Source: a virus
Strand: one strand, 5' to 3'
DNA: 22,192 nt
IMG/VR virus record: IMGVR_UViG_3300042691_005693
Coordinates: 1-22,192 of that record
Under the pieces are notes generated by a model. That model saw only the letters and a program-made list of their open reading frames with translations, was not told the DNA's origin and did not search any database. Shown one piece after another: positions 1-6,832 of the stretch. Position 1 is the first letter of the stretch. Each line of letters starts with the position of its first letter. The position numbers and the translations under genes are program-made.

Positions 1-2122
1 TCTCGAGTTTAGCAATAGACACCAAGAACAACTCATCGTGCCCTGTGCCTGTCAAGCTGTAAAAACCTTCTTTACGCAACTCAACACGCATCTCATCAAC
101 AAGTAACCTGCGTCCAGTATACTCTCCTGGAGTGTTATCAGCACGACCAAGATTATCGTGGCAGAACTGCTCAAGGATACGCTTACTATTACGCAAGACA
201 TGGAAGCCAACCACTGAGCAGTTGAATCTATCACGAATGATATTCAACAACACTGGAGTATGGTTGTAACGTCCTAGCGCATACTCTTTGCGAGTGATAG
301 GATCACGCATGTAGTTTTTAACTTTGATAGACTTGTGAGTTTCATAGTTGTAGTCTGATTCTTGGATAGAACCACCCAAAGTATTCAGGCTACTACCCTG
401 ACCATCCGTCAGCGTAATCAAAGAAAACTTCTCTACATTGTTTGTCTTCAAGAATTTTGAAATCTGAGTTTCAATCATATACAACAATGCTTCGTTTAGT
501 GGCGTACCACCCATTCCATAGGAACTGCCGTAGCGATAGGGTTGGTCTAACATAAACTGAACCATGCGATTAAATTCACTTGTGCTCATTTTGTTGTTGA
601 AGAATTCAATCAAATTAAATGATTCACAGCCACGGAATTTGTTTTTGTTTTGCTCAGCCTTGTTTACCTCATACAAGTTAATGCGTGTAGTATGATCGCT
701 ACGTTTTGCTTTGTCATAGTCACTAGAGAAAGCAAACACCTGATATGGAATCATAGCACGTTGGCAGAACATAGCCAAGCTGATTACTTGTTTGATAGTG
801 TCGTCAATACATTCAGTCATTGAACCTGACCAATCAAGCAAGAACAACATACCGTGATTCTTAGCATCAGGAACAACATGTATGCGACGGAACAAGTCAT
901 CAGTCAGTTGATATACAGCAAGTTTGCGTGTATCTAGTTGACCAATCTTAGCAGTCTGCGTACGCTTATATTGTGTAGCGGACTTGCGCATTTCAAATTC
1001 TTTTACAAGGTAGTTAACCACACGACTGGTTTCGTTCTTAAATGAGTCAACATTTTTCTGTGATTTTTCATAATGTTTTTTCACAGCGTCTTTGTTGACT
1101 ACACCTGTGGTATGGTCATAGAACCATTTTTCGTCACGCACTTTGCGTTCGACTTCAAGTTCAGCAAGGACACGTTTGTATCCAATCACGGTATCATCAA
1201 AGATATTATCAGCCAGCACTGGCTCATAGGTACGAACCTGCGTATTAGTATCTGCATATTCCTCTACTCTGCGGTAGAATGCTTCGTCCGTATGGGATGT
1301 AATTTCTTCATCCTCAGTTGGCTCAGGGACTGGCTCAGGTTTTTCCTCTTCTTTATAGGGGTCGCCTGCACCCTTGCCCTGTTTTTCTTCAAAGTCATCG
1401 AGTTCGTCTTCGTCAAGTTCTTCGTCATCAATTGGCGATGTGTCCCAGTCGTCCTCATCGCCTTGTTCTTCACCCAAGAGGTCGAGTGCTTCCTCAAGTT
1501 CTTCCTGAGCATCTTCTGAATCAAGATTTAATTTTAGACGATCTTCTTTCATCTGCTGACGGAATTTCTTGCGCTCTTCTTTGGTGAAGGCATAAATTTC
1601 CTGCGCAACTGCCAACACGTCTGCCATGGTGTCCGTCATTTCAACTTTGCGAACCAAGTCCATTTCAGCTGGCGTAAAACGAACGCCACAGTTGATACCG
1701 CACTTGTAGTATAGGTTGATACGGTCAATCAGTAGAAGTTTAGAGAGATCGCGACCCTGCAAGTCAAAGAAGTCTTTTTGATTGAGTTCTTTGTAGCCTT
1801 GGATAAAAGTGCGACGTAGACCTGGATACTTGTTTTTAATTTTCTTTTCAATGCGTACGTCTTCACATACGTTCATGTATCCATGAAAAGAGTGAGTATA
1901 ACCTTCTTGTTTGATATACTCATTAGTAGTGAACAGTGCGTGACCCACTTCATGACCAATCAGCATTTCTTCTACTGATTCTGACATGTCTTTCCATTGA
2001 GGAAGTGTGAGAGTACGGGACTCAACATCAAACGATGCGGTACGCACTGGTGCCCTAAGAATCATCAGATTCTCGCTGGCGAGCAACTTTGCTAGTAAGT
2101 CTTTTGAATTGTTTGTCATCAT
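1..2122 (-). CDS. CobT-like protein with HExxH metallopeptidase-like motif and VWA domain (partial, C-terminus beyond window)
   Basis: The frame stays open from ATG 2122 to the window edge, giving at least 707 residues with no stop. The N-terminal domain has HEVGH at residues 57-61, followed by an NxCEDxRxE element (E87, D88, R90, E92), a pattern of putative zinc metallopeptidases and of CobT-type proteins. Residues about 200-270 are a long Asp/Glu-rich linker, also typical of CobT. A VWA domain follows: the MIDAS motif DWSGSM is at 430-435 (GAT 835-833), with a later GGTPLNEAL threonine segment and a TLTDG aspartate segment. Proteins of this family usually work with a MoxR/CobS-type AAA+ ATPase, and T4-like phages of aquatic bacteria often carry cobS. 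The partner may lie just left of the window (inference). Two ATGs occur in tandem at the start. Shorter frames seen on both strands between 1070 and 1590 are shadows of the acidic linker. Function in the phage is unknown; cobalt chelation is not shown. Confidence 0.85.
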   Translation of the reverse strand, partial: MMTNNSKDLLAKLLASENLMILRAPVRTASFDVESRTLTLPQWKDMSESVEEMLIGHEVGHALFTTNEYIKQEGYTHSFHGYMNVCEDVRIEKKIKNKYPGLRRTFIQGYKELNQKDFFDLQGRDLSKLLLIDRINLYYKCGINCGVRFTPAEMDLVRKVEMTDTMADVLAVAQEIYAFTKEERKKFRQQMKEDRLKLNLDSEDAQEELEEALDLLGEEQGDEDDWDTSPIDDEELDEDELDDFEEKQGKGAGDPYKEEEKPEPVPEPTEDEEITSHTDEAFYRRVEEYADTNTQVRTYEPVLADNIFDDTVIGYKRVLAELEVERKVRDEKWFYDHTTGVVNKDAVKKHYEKSQKNVDSFKNETSRVVNYLVKEFEMRKSATQYKRTQTAKIGQLDTRKLAVYQLTDDLFRRIHVVPDAKNHGMLFLLDWSGSMTECIDDTIKQVISLAMFCQRAMIPYQVFAFSSDYDKAKRSDHTTRINLYEVNKAEQNKNKFRGCESFNLIEFFNNKMSTSEFNRMVQFMLDQPYRYGSSYGMGGTPLNEALLYMIETQISKFLKTNNVEKFSLITLTDGQGSSLNTLGGSIQESDYNYETHKSIKVKNYMRDPITRKEYALGRYNHTPVLLNIIRDRFNCSVVGFHVLRNSKRILEQFCHDNLGRADNTPGEYTGRRLLVDEMRVELRKEGFYSLTGTGHDELFLVSIAKLE

Positions 2123-2128
2123 AATATA

Positions 2129-2157
2129 ATTATACCTCAGTCATGAATTAATGTCAA
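2129..2157 (-). promoter_or_regulatory. Perfect sigma70 promoter before the CobT-like gene
   Basis: On the minus strand TTGACA (2157-2152) is followed by exactly 17 bases and TATAAT (2134-2129), both hexamers being full consensus. The predicted start of transcription, seven bases after the -10, falls on 2122, which is the A of the first ATG. The nearest Shine-Dalgarno-like sequence (GAGG, 2138-2135) overlaps the start of the -10 region and would not be in that transcript. It would be present only in read-through mRNA from the promoter further upstream. Confidence 0.8.
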
Positions 2158-2306
2158 GCGAATGCTAGATCGTGTTCATACTCAGTCAAGATACGCTCGA
2201 CTTGAGAACGATTCATCAAGACACCGTCTTGGATCATCAAACACGCATCAAGGCAGTAGTCATAAGCCAAACGAATAAGGTCGGTATCAGAAAAGCCATT
2301 CCACAT
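2154..2306 (-). CDS. Small hypothetical protein, 50 aa
   Basis: A 50-residue frame starts at ATG 2306 and stops with TGA at 2156-2154, inside the -35 hexamer of the next promoter. An AGGA Shine-Dalgarno lies seven bases before the ATG, and a sigma70-like promoter lies just upstream. The product begins MWNGFSDTDL and reads as a small acidic, probably helical protein with no membrane segment; it has two cysteines (residues 18 and 22). I do not recognise a family. Its position between a terminator and the CobT-like gene suggests it is the first gene of a short two-gene transcript. Confidence 0.6.
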   Translation of the reverse strand: MWNGFSDTDLIRLAYDYCLDACLMIQDGVLMNRSQVERILTEYEHDLAFA

Positions 2307-2339
2307 AATTCAGTCCTTTTTTCATCAATTTATAGAATA

Positions 2340-2368
2340 ATTATACAGGATTTCTGAATTAAAGTAAA
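2340..2368 (-). promoter_or_regulatory. Sigma70-like promoter before the 50-aa ORF
   Basis: On the minus strand TTTACT (2368-2363, 4/6 to consensus), a 17-base spacer and a perfect TATAAT (2345-2340) precede the 50-residue ORF. The predicted start is near 2333, leaving a leader of about 27 nt that contains the AGGA ribosome binding site. It begins directly after the terminator hairpins of the gp46 operon. Confidence 0.65.
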
Positions 2369-2370
2369 GC

Positions 2371-2387
2371 CCCTCTCCAGCAGAGGG
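2371..2387 (-). terminator. Second terminator hairpin after gp46
   Basis: A 6-bp perfect stem (CCCTCT / AGAGGG) with a 5-base loop is followed on the minus strand by GCTTTACTTT, a weak T-rich tail. It lies about 40 bases beyond the gp46 stop codon and next to another hairpin, so the pair probably ends the gp46 transcript. Confidence 0.5.
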
Positions 2388-2405
2388 TTTCCAAGGGTTT
2401 TAATC

Positions 2406-2422
2406 CCCTACAGGTTGTAGGG
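2406..2422 (-). terminator. First terminator hairpin after gp46
   Basis: A 7-bp perfect stem (CCCTACA / TGTAGGG) with a 3-base loop begins 3 bases beyond the gp46 stop codon. It is followed by GATTAAAA rather than a run of T, so alone it would be a weak intrinsic terminator. It may instead protect the mRNA 3' end. Confidence 0.5.
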
Positions 2423-2425
2423 TTA

Positions 2426-4144
2426 TTATGGAGCGACGATGACGGAAAAGTCGTTACGTTTCTCAAATTTGATCACGCTACGGAATTTATCGAACAGCTG
2501 ATCGCCTTTGTGACTGATAACGAAGGTGTTGGTCTTTTCGCCAAGTTGTGACATGACAGATAGGAAGTAGTCAGTTCCTGAGGTGTCAAGAGAAGAATCA
2601 AAAATTTCATCAAGAATTAGAAGGTTGGTGTTTACAGAGTTTTTCATCTTTGCAATCTGACGCCATGTAAACAAGATTGCCAAGTCAATACGCATCTTCT
2701 CACCTTCAGAGAAACTCGCATAGGTAAACTCGTCACGATAACGGGACTTGATAACTTCATTGAAAGACTCATCAAGTTCAAAGTGAACAAAGAAGTCCAT
2801 CGCTTGCAGATACATATTGATTAACTTATTCATGGCAGGAAGATACTCACGAATGATTGCTGTCTTAATGCCAGTGTCTTTTAATAGTGTTGCTGCAACT
2901 TCCTCTAAGTTCCTTTGTTCCATCAGTTCAGTTTTTCTGTTGATGTCTTCAAGTGCTTTTGAGGCAAGTTCTTTTAGTTTGATTTTCTCAGCGTCAATAT
3001 TAGTTGTGTTTTCTTTAACGTCTTCAATCTCTGTTTGCAACGCAGTGTTCTGCTTGTTAAGTAATGTGATAGATGAGTTGAATGAAGACACTTCTGCGCT
3101 TAGTTGTAAAATCTCAGACTGAGTAGTCTCAATTTCTTTAGTACGTTTACGGAGGTTGACCAAAGCATCTTCAATCTTTTGAATAAATTCTTCGTTACTC
3201 TTTGTTTCCTGCTTCATCTTTTCAACAATACTGGTCTTATGTTCATGTGGAATATTTTGAGCACAAGAAGGACAGCTATCGTTGTTCAGGAAAAACTCAA
3301 CTGAAGTTTCAATCTCTTCATTCTTTTCAGTTTTTCTGTTTAGAGTGTTGATGAGTTTGTCAAGGTTTGTAGATACCTCATCCTTATCAACTATACTTGC
3401 TCGTAGTTCCTCAACTCTTGCATTAGTTGCCTCAATGCTTGCTGAGATGGTTGAAATCTCCAGATTATTTGCCGAGATTTTTTGTTGTATAGAATCGACA
3501 AATTCGTTTTTGGATTGAACCAAGGATTTGATAAGTTTTTGTTGAGCATCGACTTCTGCTCTTGATCGCAGTATTGTAGATTCAACATCGAGTAACTCCA
3601 TTTTAGATTTTGCGCTCTTCTCTTTTAGAAGACTGTTCATTGTGGAGAAGATACGGATATCAAGGATGTCTTCAATAACATCCCTACGCTGAGTACTAGG
3701 AAGTTGCATAAAAGGCACAAAGGATGCACTACCCAATATCACTACCTGTGTAAAGGTCTTATAATTTAATTTTAGGATTTGTTGTTCAAGGATCTTCTGA
3801 TAGTCACGATTAGCAGAATCTTGATTAAGTAAAGTGGTGCCCTGATAAATTTCAAAGAGGTTTGGTTTAATACCTCTAATAATTTTGTATGGTGTTGCGC
3901 CAATATCAAACTCAATTTCTACAAGACAGTTCTTGAGGTTGATACTATTGATTAGTTGATTCTTATTGATGTTGCGGAATGGCTTACCAAACAATCCAAA
4001 GCATAATGCGTCCAGGATTGTTGACTTACCCTCACCATTCTTACCCACAATTAGTGTAGTAAGAGAACGATTCAGTTGAACCGTATTAGATGAATTGCCA
4101 GTTGATAATAAGTTCTTCCATGATACAGACTTCAATGTTATCAT
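2426..4144 (-). CDS. 46: Recombination endonuclease subunit gp46 (Rad50/SbcC-like)
   Basis: This 572-residue protein matches T4 gp46 in length (about 560). The Walker A motif GKNGEGKST is at residues 34-42. Two long coiled-coil arms flank a zinc hook CPSC at 291-294, and the C-terminal ATPase half has an ABC signature SFSEGE (477-482) and a Walker B region ending LILDEIFDSSLD. With gp47 it forms the nuclease that resects DNA ends for recombination-dependent replication, and in T4 it also degrades host DNA. Its ATG overlaps the stop of the preceding 100-residue ORF (ATGA), so translation is probably coupled. The pair of hairpins after its TAA indicates the end of the operon. No key residue appears to be missing. 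Confidence 0.96.
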   Translation of the reverse strand: MITLKSVSWKNLLSTGNSSNTVQLNRSLTTLIVGKNGEGKSTILDALCFGLFGKPFRNINKNQLINSINLKNCLVEIEFDIGATPYKIIRGIKPNLFEIYQGTTLLNQDSANRDYQKILEQQILKLNYKTFTQVVILGSASFVPFMQLPSTQRRDVIEDILDIRIFSTMNSLLKEKSAKSKMELLDVESTILRSRAEVDAQQKLIKSLVQSKNEFVDSIQQKISANNLEISTISASIEATNARVEELRASIVDKDEVSTNLDKLINTLNRKTEKNEEIETSVEFFLNNDSCPSCAQNIPHEHKTSIVEKMKQETKSNEEFIQKIEDALVNLRKRTKEIETTQSEILQLSAEVSSFNSSITLLNKQNTALQTEIEDVKENTTNIDAEKIKLKELASKALEDINRKTELMEQRNLEEVAATLLKDTGIKTAIIREYLPAMNKLINMYLQAMDFFVHFELDESFNEVIKSRYRDEFTYASFSEGEKMRIDLAILFTWRQIAKMKNSVNTNLLILDEIFDSSLDTSGTDYFLSVMSQLGEKTNTFVISHKGDQLFDKFRSVIKFEKRNDFSVIVAP

Positions 4145-4443
4145 TTACCCATCCATTTCATACCGAAAATATACTTCATAAAAAATTTCTGTAACTTGTT
4201 TGGCTTTTTCTCGCCACTTTCAATTTCCCAATTACCAAGTCTAGTGCTATTATTCCAGTCGATAGCATTTGTTGTTAGAGTAATTGCGCTAGTAGTTCCA
4301 TTATAAGATGATAGTGTTATGGTACTACCACTAAGATATTTTTGTCTTGTTTCTTGTTCATACTCATGCGTTTTGGTATAATCAAGATCGAGCGGAATCT
4401 GTTCCGTCAACGGATAAAAATATTGAATCTCAAGTTGTTGCAT
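4141..4443 (-). CDS. Hypothetical protein between gp47 and gp46, 100 aa
   Basis: I do not recognise this family. The frame can be opened at TTG 4446, but ATG 4443 fits better: it overlaps the gp47 stop as TGATG and sits seven bases after a GAGG ribosome binding site. The N-terminal part (MQQLEIQYFYPLTEQIPLDL) is followed by a Thr/Ser-rich, probably beta-strand segment around residues 40-65, then a basic C-terminus with MKYIFGMKWMGK. It overlaps gp46 by an ATGA. Being locked between the two subunits of the Mre11/Rad50-type nuclease, it should be made in the same amount and time as they are. A role as an accessory to that complex is only an inference from context. Confidence 0.75.
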   Translation of the reverse strand: MQQLEIQYFYPLTEQIPLDLDYTKTHEYEQETRQKYLSGSTITLSSYNGTTSAITLTTNAIDWNNSTRLGNWEIESGEKKPNKLQKFFMKYIFGMKWMGK

Positions 4444-5504
4444 CAAACTACCTCTACGTTGATTGCCTCAGTATAAAGTGTTTTGACGAATGTTTTGATT
4501 TTCTCTTTATCAAGATCTGTCTCGATGGAATCAATATACTCGCTCAAAACTGTTTGTGTATCTTCTAAATTTATTTCAGAAGAAACTTCCCCTTCATTGA
4601 AAGCAGAAAAATCTTCAATGATTTTCACTTCAAAAGGTGGAGGACTATAAGTATACATCCTTGATAGGAATTTGTCAAACTTGTAAAAGTCAGCCTTGTT
4701 TACAACAACGACTTTAACAAATTTTTCAGAGAAGACAGATACATCAACGGTATCGGGATCACAAGTTGCGTCATCATATTCATAACGTGCAAACATTGTG
4801 TATGGGTTTACCACGAAACTAAGCTGACGATTGCTAAGATCAAAGGTGTTGAAACCACGAGGATCATTATAATCCTGCCAAGTAAGTTCATATGGGTTTC
4901 CAACATAGGTAATATTATCATTACTACTGCGATGATGATAGTGCCCAGAAAAAACACAGTCAAACTTCTTAAATAGAGAAGGATCAAGTCCGTCATGGCT
5001 TTCCATTCCTTTGTACATGGCAAACCCTGCGATCTCAAAGTGTCCCATACAAATTTCAGCTCGAGTAGACTTCAGTGTTTCAATGGAATCAGCATAGTTC
5101 TCAGCGCAGATCCATGGCATCATACAGATAGGTATATCATCCACATAGATTGTGGTGGGGCTGTCAATAACATTAATGTTGGTATATTCTGCCAACAACA
5201 AATCAACAGAGTTTACATCGTTGGTGTTTTTAAAATAGGTGTCGTGATTACCAGCAAGCATGTGCACAGTGACACCCAGTTCTTCTAATTTATCGAAGAA
5301 CATTTCTTTCGCTCTTTTTAGAGACAGAAAGTTTACATACTTACGTCGGTCAAATGTGTCGCCGAGAATAAGTACTGTGTTGATTCCTTCCTCTTTTAAC
5401 TTAGGAAAGAAAACATTTTCATAAAACTTTTCATAATAATTTAAGAACGCCACTGAATCGTTACGAGCACCAAAGTGCTGATCAGTTATAATCGCAATCT
5501 TCAT
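4443..5504 (-). CDS. 47: Recombination endonuclease subunit gp47 (Mre11/SbcD-like)
   Basis: This is a 353-residue calcineurin-type phosphoesterase close to T4 gp47 in length (about 339). The metal-binding motifs are in the expected order: D8 and H10 in TDQHFGAR, D49 in GDTFDRR (48-54), N86/H87 in GNHD, H155 in MGHFEIAG, and H188/H190 in SGHYHH. It is the nuclease partner of gp46 in end resection for recombination-dependent replication. The start is ATG 5504, six bases after an AGGA ribosome binding site. It follows the 61-residue acidic ORF after 17 bases and overlaps the next ORF by one base, so it belongs to a gp55 - 61 aa - gp47 - 100 aa - gp46 operon. Confidence 0.96.
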   Translation of the reverse strand: MKIAIITDQHFGARNDSVAFLNYYEKFYENVFFPKLKEEGINTVLILGDTFDRRKYVNFLSLKRAKEMFFDKLEELGVTVHMLAGNHDTYFKNTNDVNSVDLLLAEYTNINVIDSPTTIYVDDIPICMMPWICAENYADSIETLKSTRAEICMGHFEIAGFAMYKGMESHDGLDPSLFKKFDCVFSGHYHHRSSNDNITYVGNPYELTWQDYNDPRGFNTFDLSNRQLSFVVNPYTMFARYEYDDATCDPDTVDVSVFSEKFVKVVVVNKADFYKFDKFLSRMYTYSPPPFEVKIIEDFSAFNEGEVSSEINLEDTQTVLSEYIDSIETDLDKEKIKTFVKTLYTEAINVEVV

Positions 5505-5521
5505 AATATATCCTGACTTAA

Positions 5522-5707
5522 TTATTCAGTAATTCTTACTTCGCTCTTCAAGAAATTTGTTGTACGTTCAACTGCTTCTTTTGGTTCGCCATCTTCATCG
5601 TCTTCAACGTGCATGTATGACAAGAAAACACGGTCATCATCTGCGTCTCTTACAAACGTAGCAGGGATCCACTCATCACGATGGTAAACTTCATAAGTTG
5701 TAGCCAT
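5522..5707 (-). CDS. Small acidic hypothetical protein, 61 aa
   Basis: The longest frame would begin at 5734, but the likely start is ATG 5707 (MATTYEVYHR), because an AAGGAG ribosome binding site lies about six bases before it. With this start the gene overlaps the end of gp55 by 17 bases. The middle is strongly acidic (HVEDDEDGEPKE) and the predicted structure is mostly beta, with EWIPATFV and RVFLSYMHV strands. I do not recognise a family. Its position between the late sigma factor and gp47 suggests co-expression with both; function unknown. Confidence 0.75.
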   Translation of the reverse strand: MATTYEVYHRDEWIPATFVRDADDDRVFLSYMHVEDDEDGEPKEAVERTTNFLKSEVRITE

Positions 5708-6230
5708 TGACATCTCCTTCAGTAAAGTCTTCAAGCGTAGAACGCTTTTTGGTTTTTTTAGGTTTTAGAGGAACAACAGTATTATTGTTCATCTGCAAAT
5801 AATCAAGATATGGGTTATTATATATGCCGTCTTCATCGTGCTCCTGTAACTCAAATGAGTCGAAGGGCATATCTTGAATTAGTTTTTGTTTCACATAATT
5901 TTGCTTTTTCTCTTTTTGAATTCTTCGCAAAAAAGCATACCATATAATTTGTGTAAAGTAAGCGAAGGGGTTTTTTGATTTATCAGGATCAAAGTTTTTT
6001 ACATACTGGATGCAATTTTCAATCCCATCGCTAATCATCTCTTCTCGGTAAGTATAGTTTAAAAAGTTTGGTTTGTATGATAGGTGAGTTGCAATCTGCA
6101 AAATACACTTACCAACATATTCAGGAACTCTCGGTTCAGGTTCACCTGACTCTTGCGCTTCTGCTATCTTTTTTCTAAACTCAATTAGTGCTGCTAGTAA
6201 CTCAGCATTGTTTACATAATGTGTTGCCAT
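5691..6230 (-). CDS. 55: Late-gene RNA polymerase sigma factor gp55
   Basis: This 179-residue protein fits T4 gp55 (185). Residues about 63-108 (EEMISDG, FDPDKSKNPFAYFTQI, IIWYAFLRRIQ) look like a compact sigma region 2, and there is no region 4. In T4, gp55 replaces host sigma70 to recognise TATAAATA late promoters, helped by gp33 and the gp45 clamp. The C-terminus has a basic KKTKKRS stretch and then TLEDF (165-169), resembling the short hydrophobic-acidic clamp-binding motif at the T4 gp55 end, but ten more residues follow it here. A sigma70-like promoter and inverted repeats lie upstream. Exact TATAAATA boxes elsewhere in this window (9575-9582 and 12047-12054) are its plausible targets. 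Confidence 0.92.
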   Translation of the reverse strand: MATHYVNNAELLAALIEFRKKIAEAQESGEPEPRVPEYVGKCILQIATHLSYKPNFLNYTYREEMISDGIENCIQYVKNFDPDKSKNPFAYFTQIIWYAFLRRIQKEKKQNYVKQKLIQDMPFDSFELQEHDEDGIYNNPYLDYLQMNNNTVVPLKPKKTKKRSTLEDFTEGDVNGYNL

Positions 6231-6260
6231 GTTTCAGTACCTTTTTTATTAACTACAGTC

Positions 6261-6289
6261 ATTATACTTTATACATTTATAAAAAGCAA
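6261..6289 (-). promoter_or_regulatory. Sigma70-like promoter before gp55
   Basis: On the minus strand TTGCTT (6289-6284, 3/6), a 17-base spacer and a perfect TATAAT (6266-6261) place the start near 6254, 24 bases before the gp55 ATG. An AAAGG ribosome binding site follows. The spacer contains TATAAATG, one base off the T4 late box, so a second, self-activated late start is possible. Confidence 0.6.
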
Positions 6290-6299
6290 GTATGTTTTA

Positions 6300-6322
6300 T
6301 TGGAAAATATATTTGCTTCCAA
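6300..6322. repeat. Inverted repeat upstream of gp55 promoter
   Basis: TTGGAA (6300-6305) and TTCCAA (6317-6322) form a 6-bp stem with an 11-base AT-rich loop. On the minus strand it is followed by TAAAA. It could be a weak terminator for the uvsY-uvsW transcript or a protein site next to the gp55 promoter. Confidence 0.35.
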
Positions 6323-6323
6323 A

Positions 6324-6354
6324 CTTGACAACAGGCATAATAGACGGTGTCAAG
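6324..6354. repeat. CTTGACA / TGTCAAG inverted repeat
   Basis: Seven-base perfect arms at 6324-6330 and 6348-6354 are separated by 17 bases. Each arm holds a TTGACA hexamer pointing inward, but neither has a -10 at the proper distance because the other arm occupies that place. It lies in the 140-base gap between the Sm-like gene and gp55 and could be an operator or a loose RNA hairpin. Confidence 0.4.
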
Positions 6355-6370
6355 GATGATCAGTTAACAG

Positions 6371-6832
6371 TTAATGCATTGTATCATTACCTAGAACGAA
6401 AGTAAATGGTTCTTCTTCTACCTCTTGCTTCTGTTCTTTCCTTTGTTTGGCTTTCTCGAAAATGCTATGGAGGTGATCTACTGCCTTCGAAATATTTTCA
6501 ACAGTATCATCCCCTGCCAACTCTGGCTCATCAATCCCTTCTTGTTCAGAAATCATTCTCTCATAGTGAGGAATCATCATCGTATGTAATCTTTTTGTAA
6601 AGAGCACATCTTTTTTCTGAAAAGTAAAAGTACGTTCTTCAGTAAACTGGCAATATGGTCCAGATGTAATTTGTTCCACCAACCCAGTTGGTTCTAATCT
6701 TGGGAACATACGAATCAACATTGGCGACTCGATTGTAATTATTTCATTATTCTCAAACACTTTAGTAGCCATAATATTTTCACCATTCTGCATTTTCAAG
6801 TAAACGTACTTGTCTTCGTCTTGTGTACTCAT
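6371..6832 (-). CDS. Hypothetical protein with Sm-like N-terminal pattern
   Basis: This is a 153-residue protein whose start overlaps the uvsW stop (ATGA). Residues about 10-45 (VYLKMQNGENIMATKV, EIITIESPMLIRM) follow the strand pattern of Sm/LSm folds: a strand, an N-G turn, a second strand and then an 'I..ESPM.I' strand. An Sm-like protein of putative cyanophage origin has been solved by structural genomics, and small proteins of this kind are common near uvsW or gp55 in aquatic T4-like phages. Residues about 95-140 form a charged helical tail (AVDHLHSIFEKAKQRKEQKQ) and the end is FVLGNDTMH. The Sm assignment rests on pattern only. RNA binding or a role beside gp55 is inference. Confidence 0.7.
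   Translation of the reverse strand: MSTQDEDKYVYLKMQNGENIMATKVFENNEIITIESPMLIRMFPRLEPTGLVEQITSGPYCQFTEERTFTFQKKDVLFTKRLHTMMIPHYERMISEQEGIDEPELAGDDTVENISKAVDHLHSIFEKAKQRKEQKQEVEEEPFTFVLGNDTMH

Noticed and set aside
1073-1587. Open frames on the plus strand and in a second minus frame within 1073-1587
   Set aside because: They are shadows of the acidic linker of the CobT-like gene, whose own frame is open from 2122 to the window edge and carries recognisable motifs.
4441-4446. TTG 4446 as the start of the ORF between gp47 and gp46
   Set aside because: ATG 4443 immediately follows in frame, has better spacing to GAGG and makes the usual TGATG coupling with gp47.
5522-5734. 70-residue version of the acidic ORF after gp55
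   Set aside because: The start at 5734 has no clear ribosome binding site and a 44-base overlap, whereas ATG 5707 has AAGGAG at the right distance.
6325-6353. TTGACA hexamers in both directions upstream of gp55 as promoters
   Set aside because: At a 16-18-base spacing each meets the other repeat arm (TGTCAA), not a -10 box. They are better treated as an inverted repeat.
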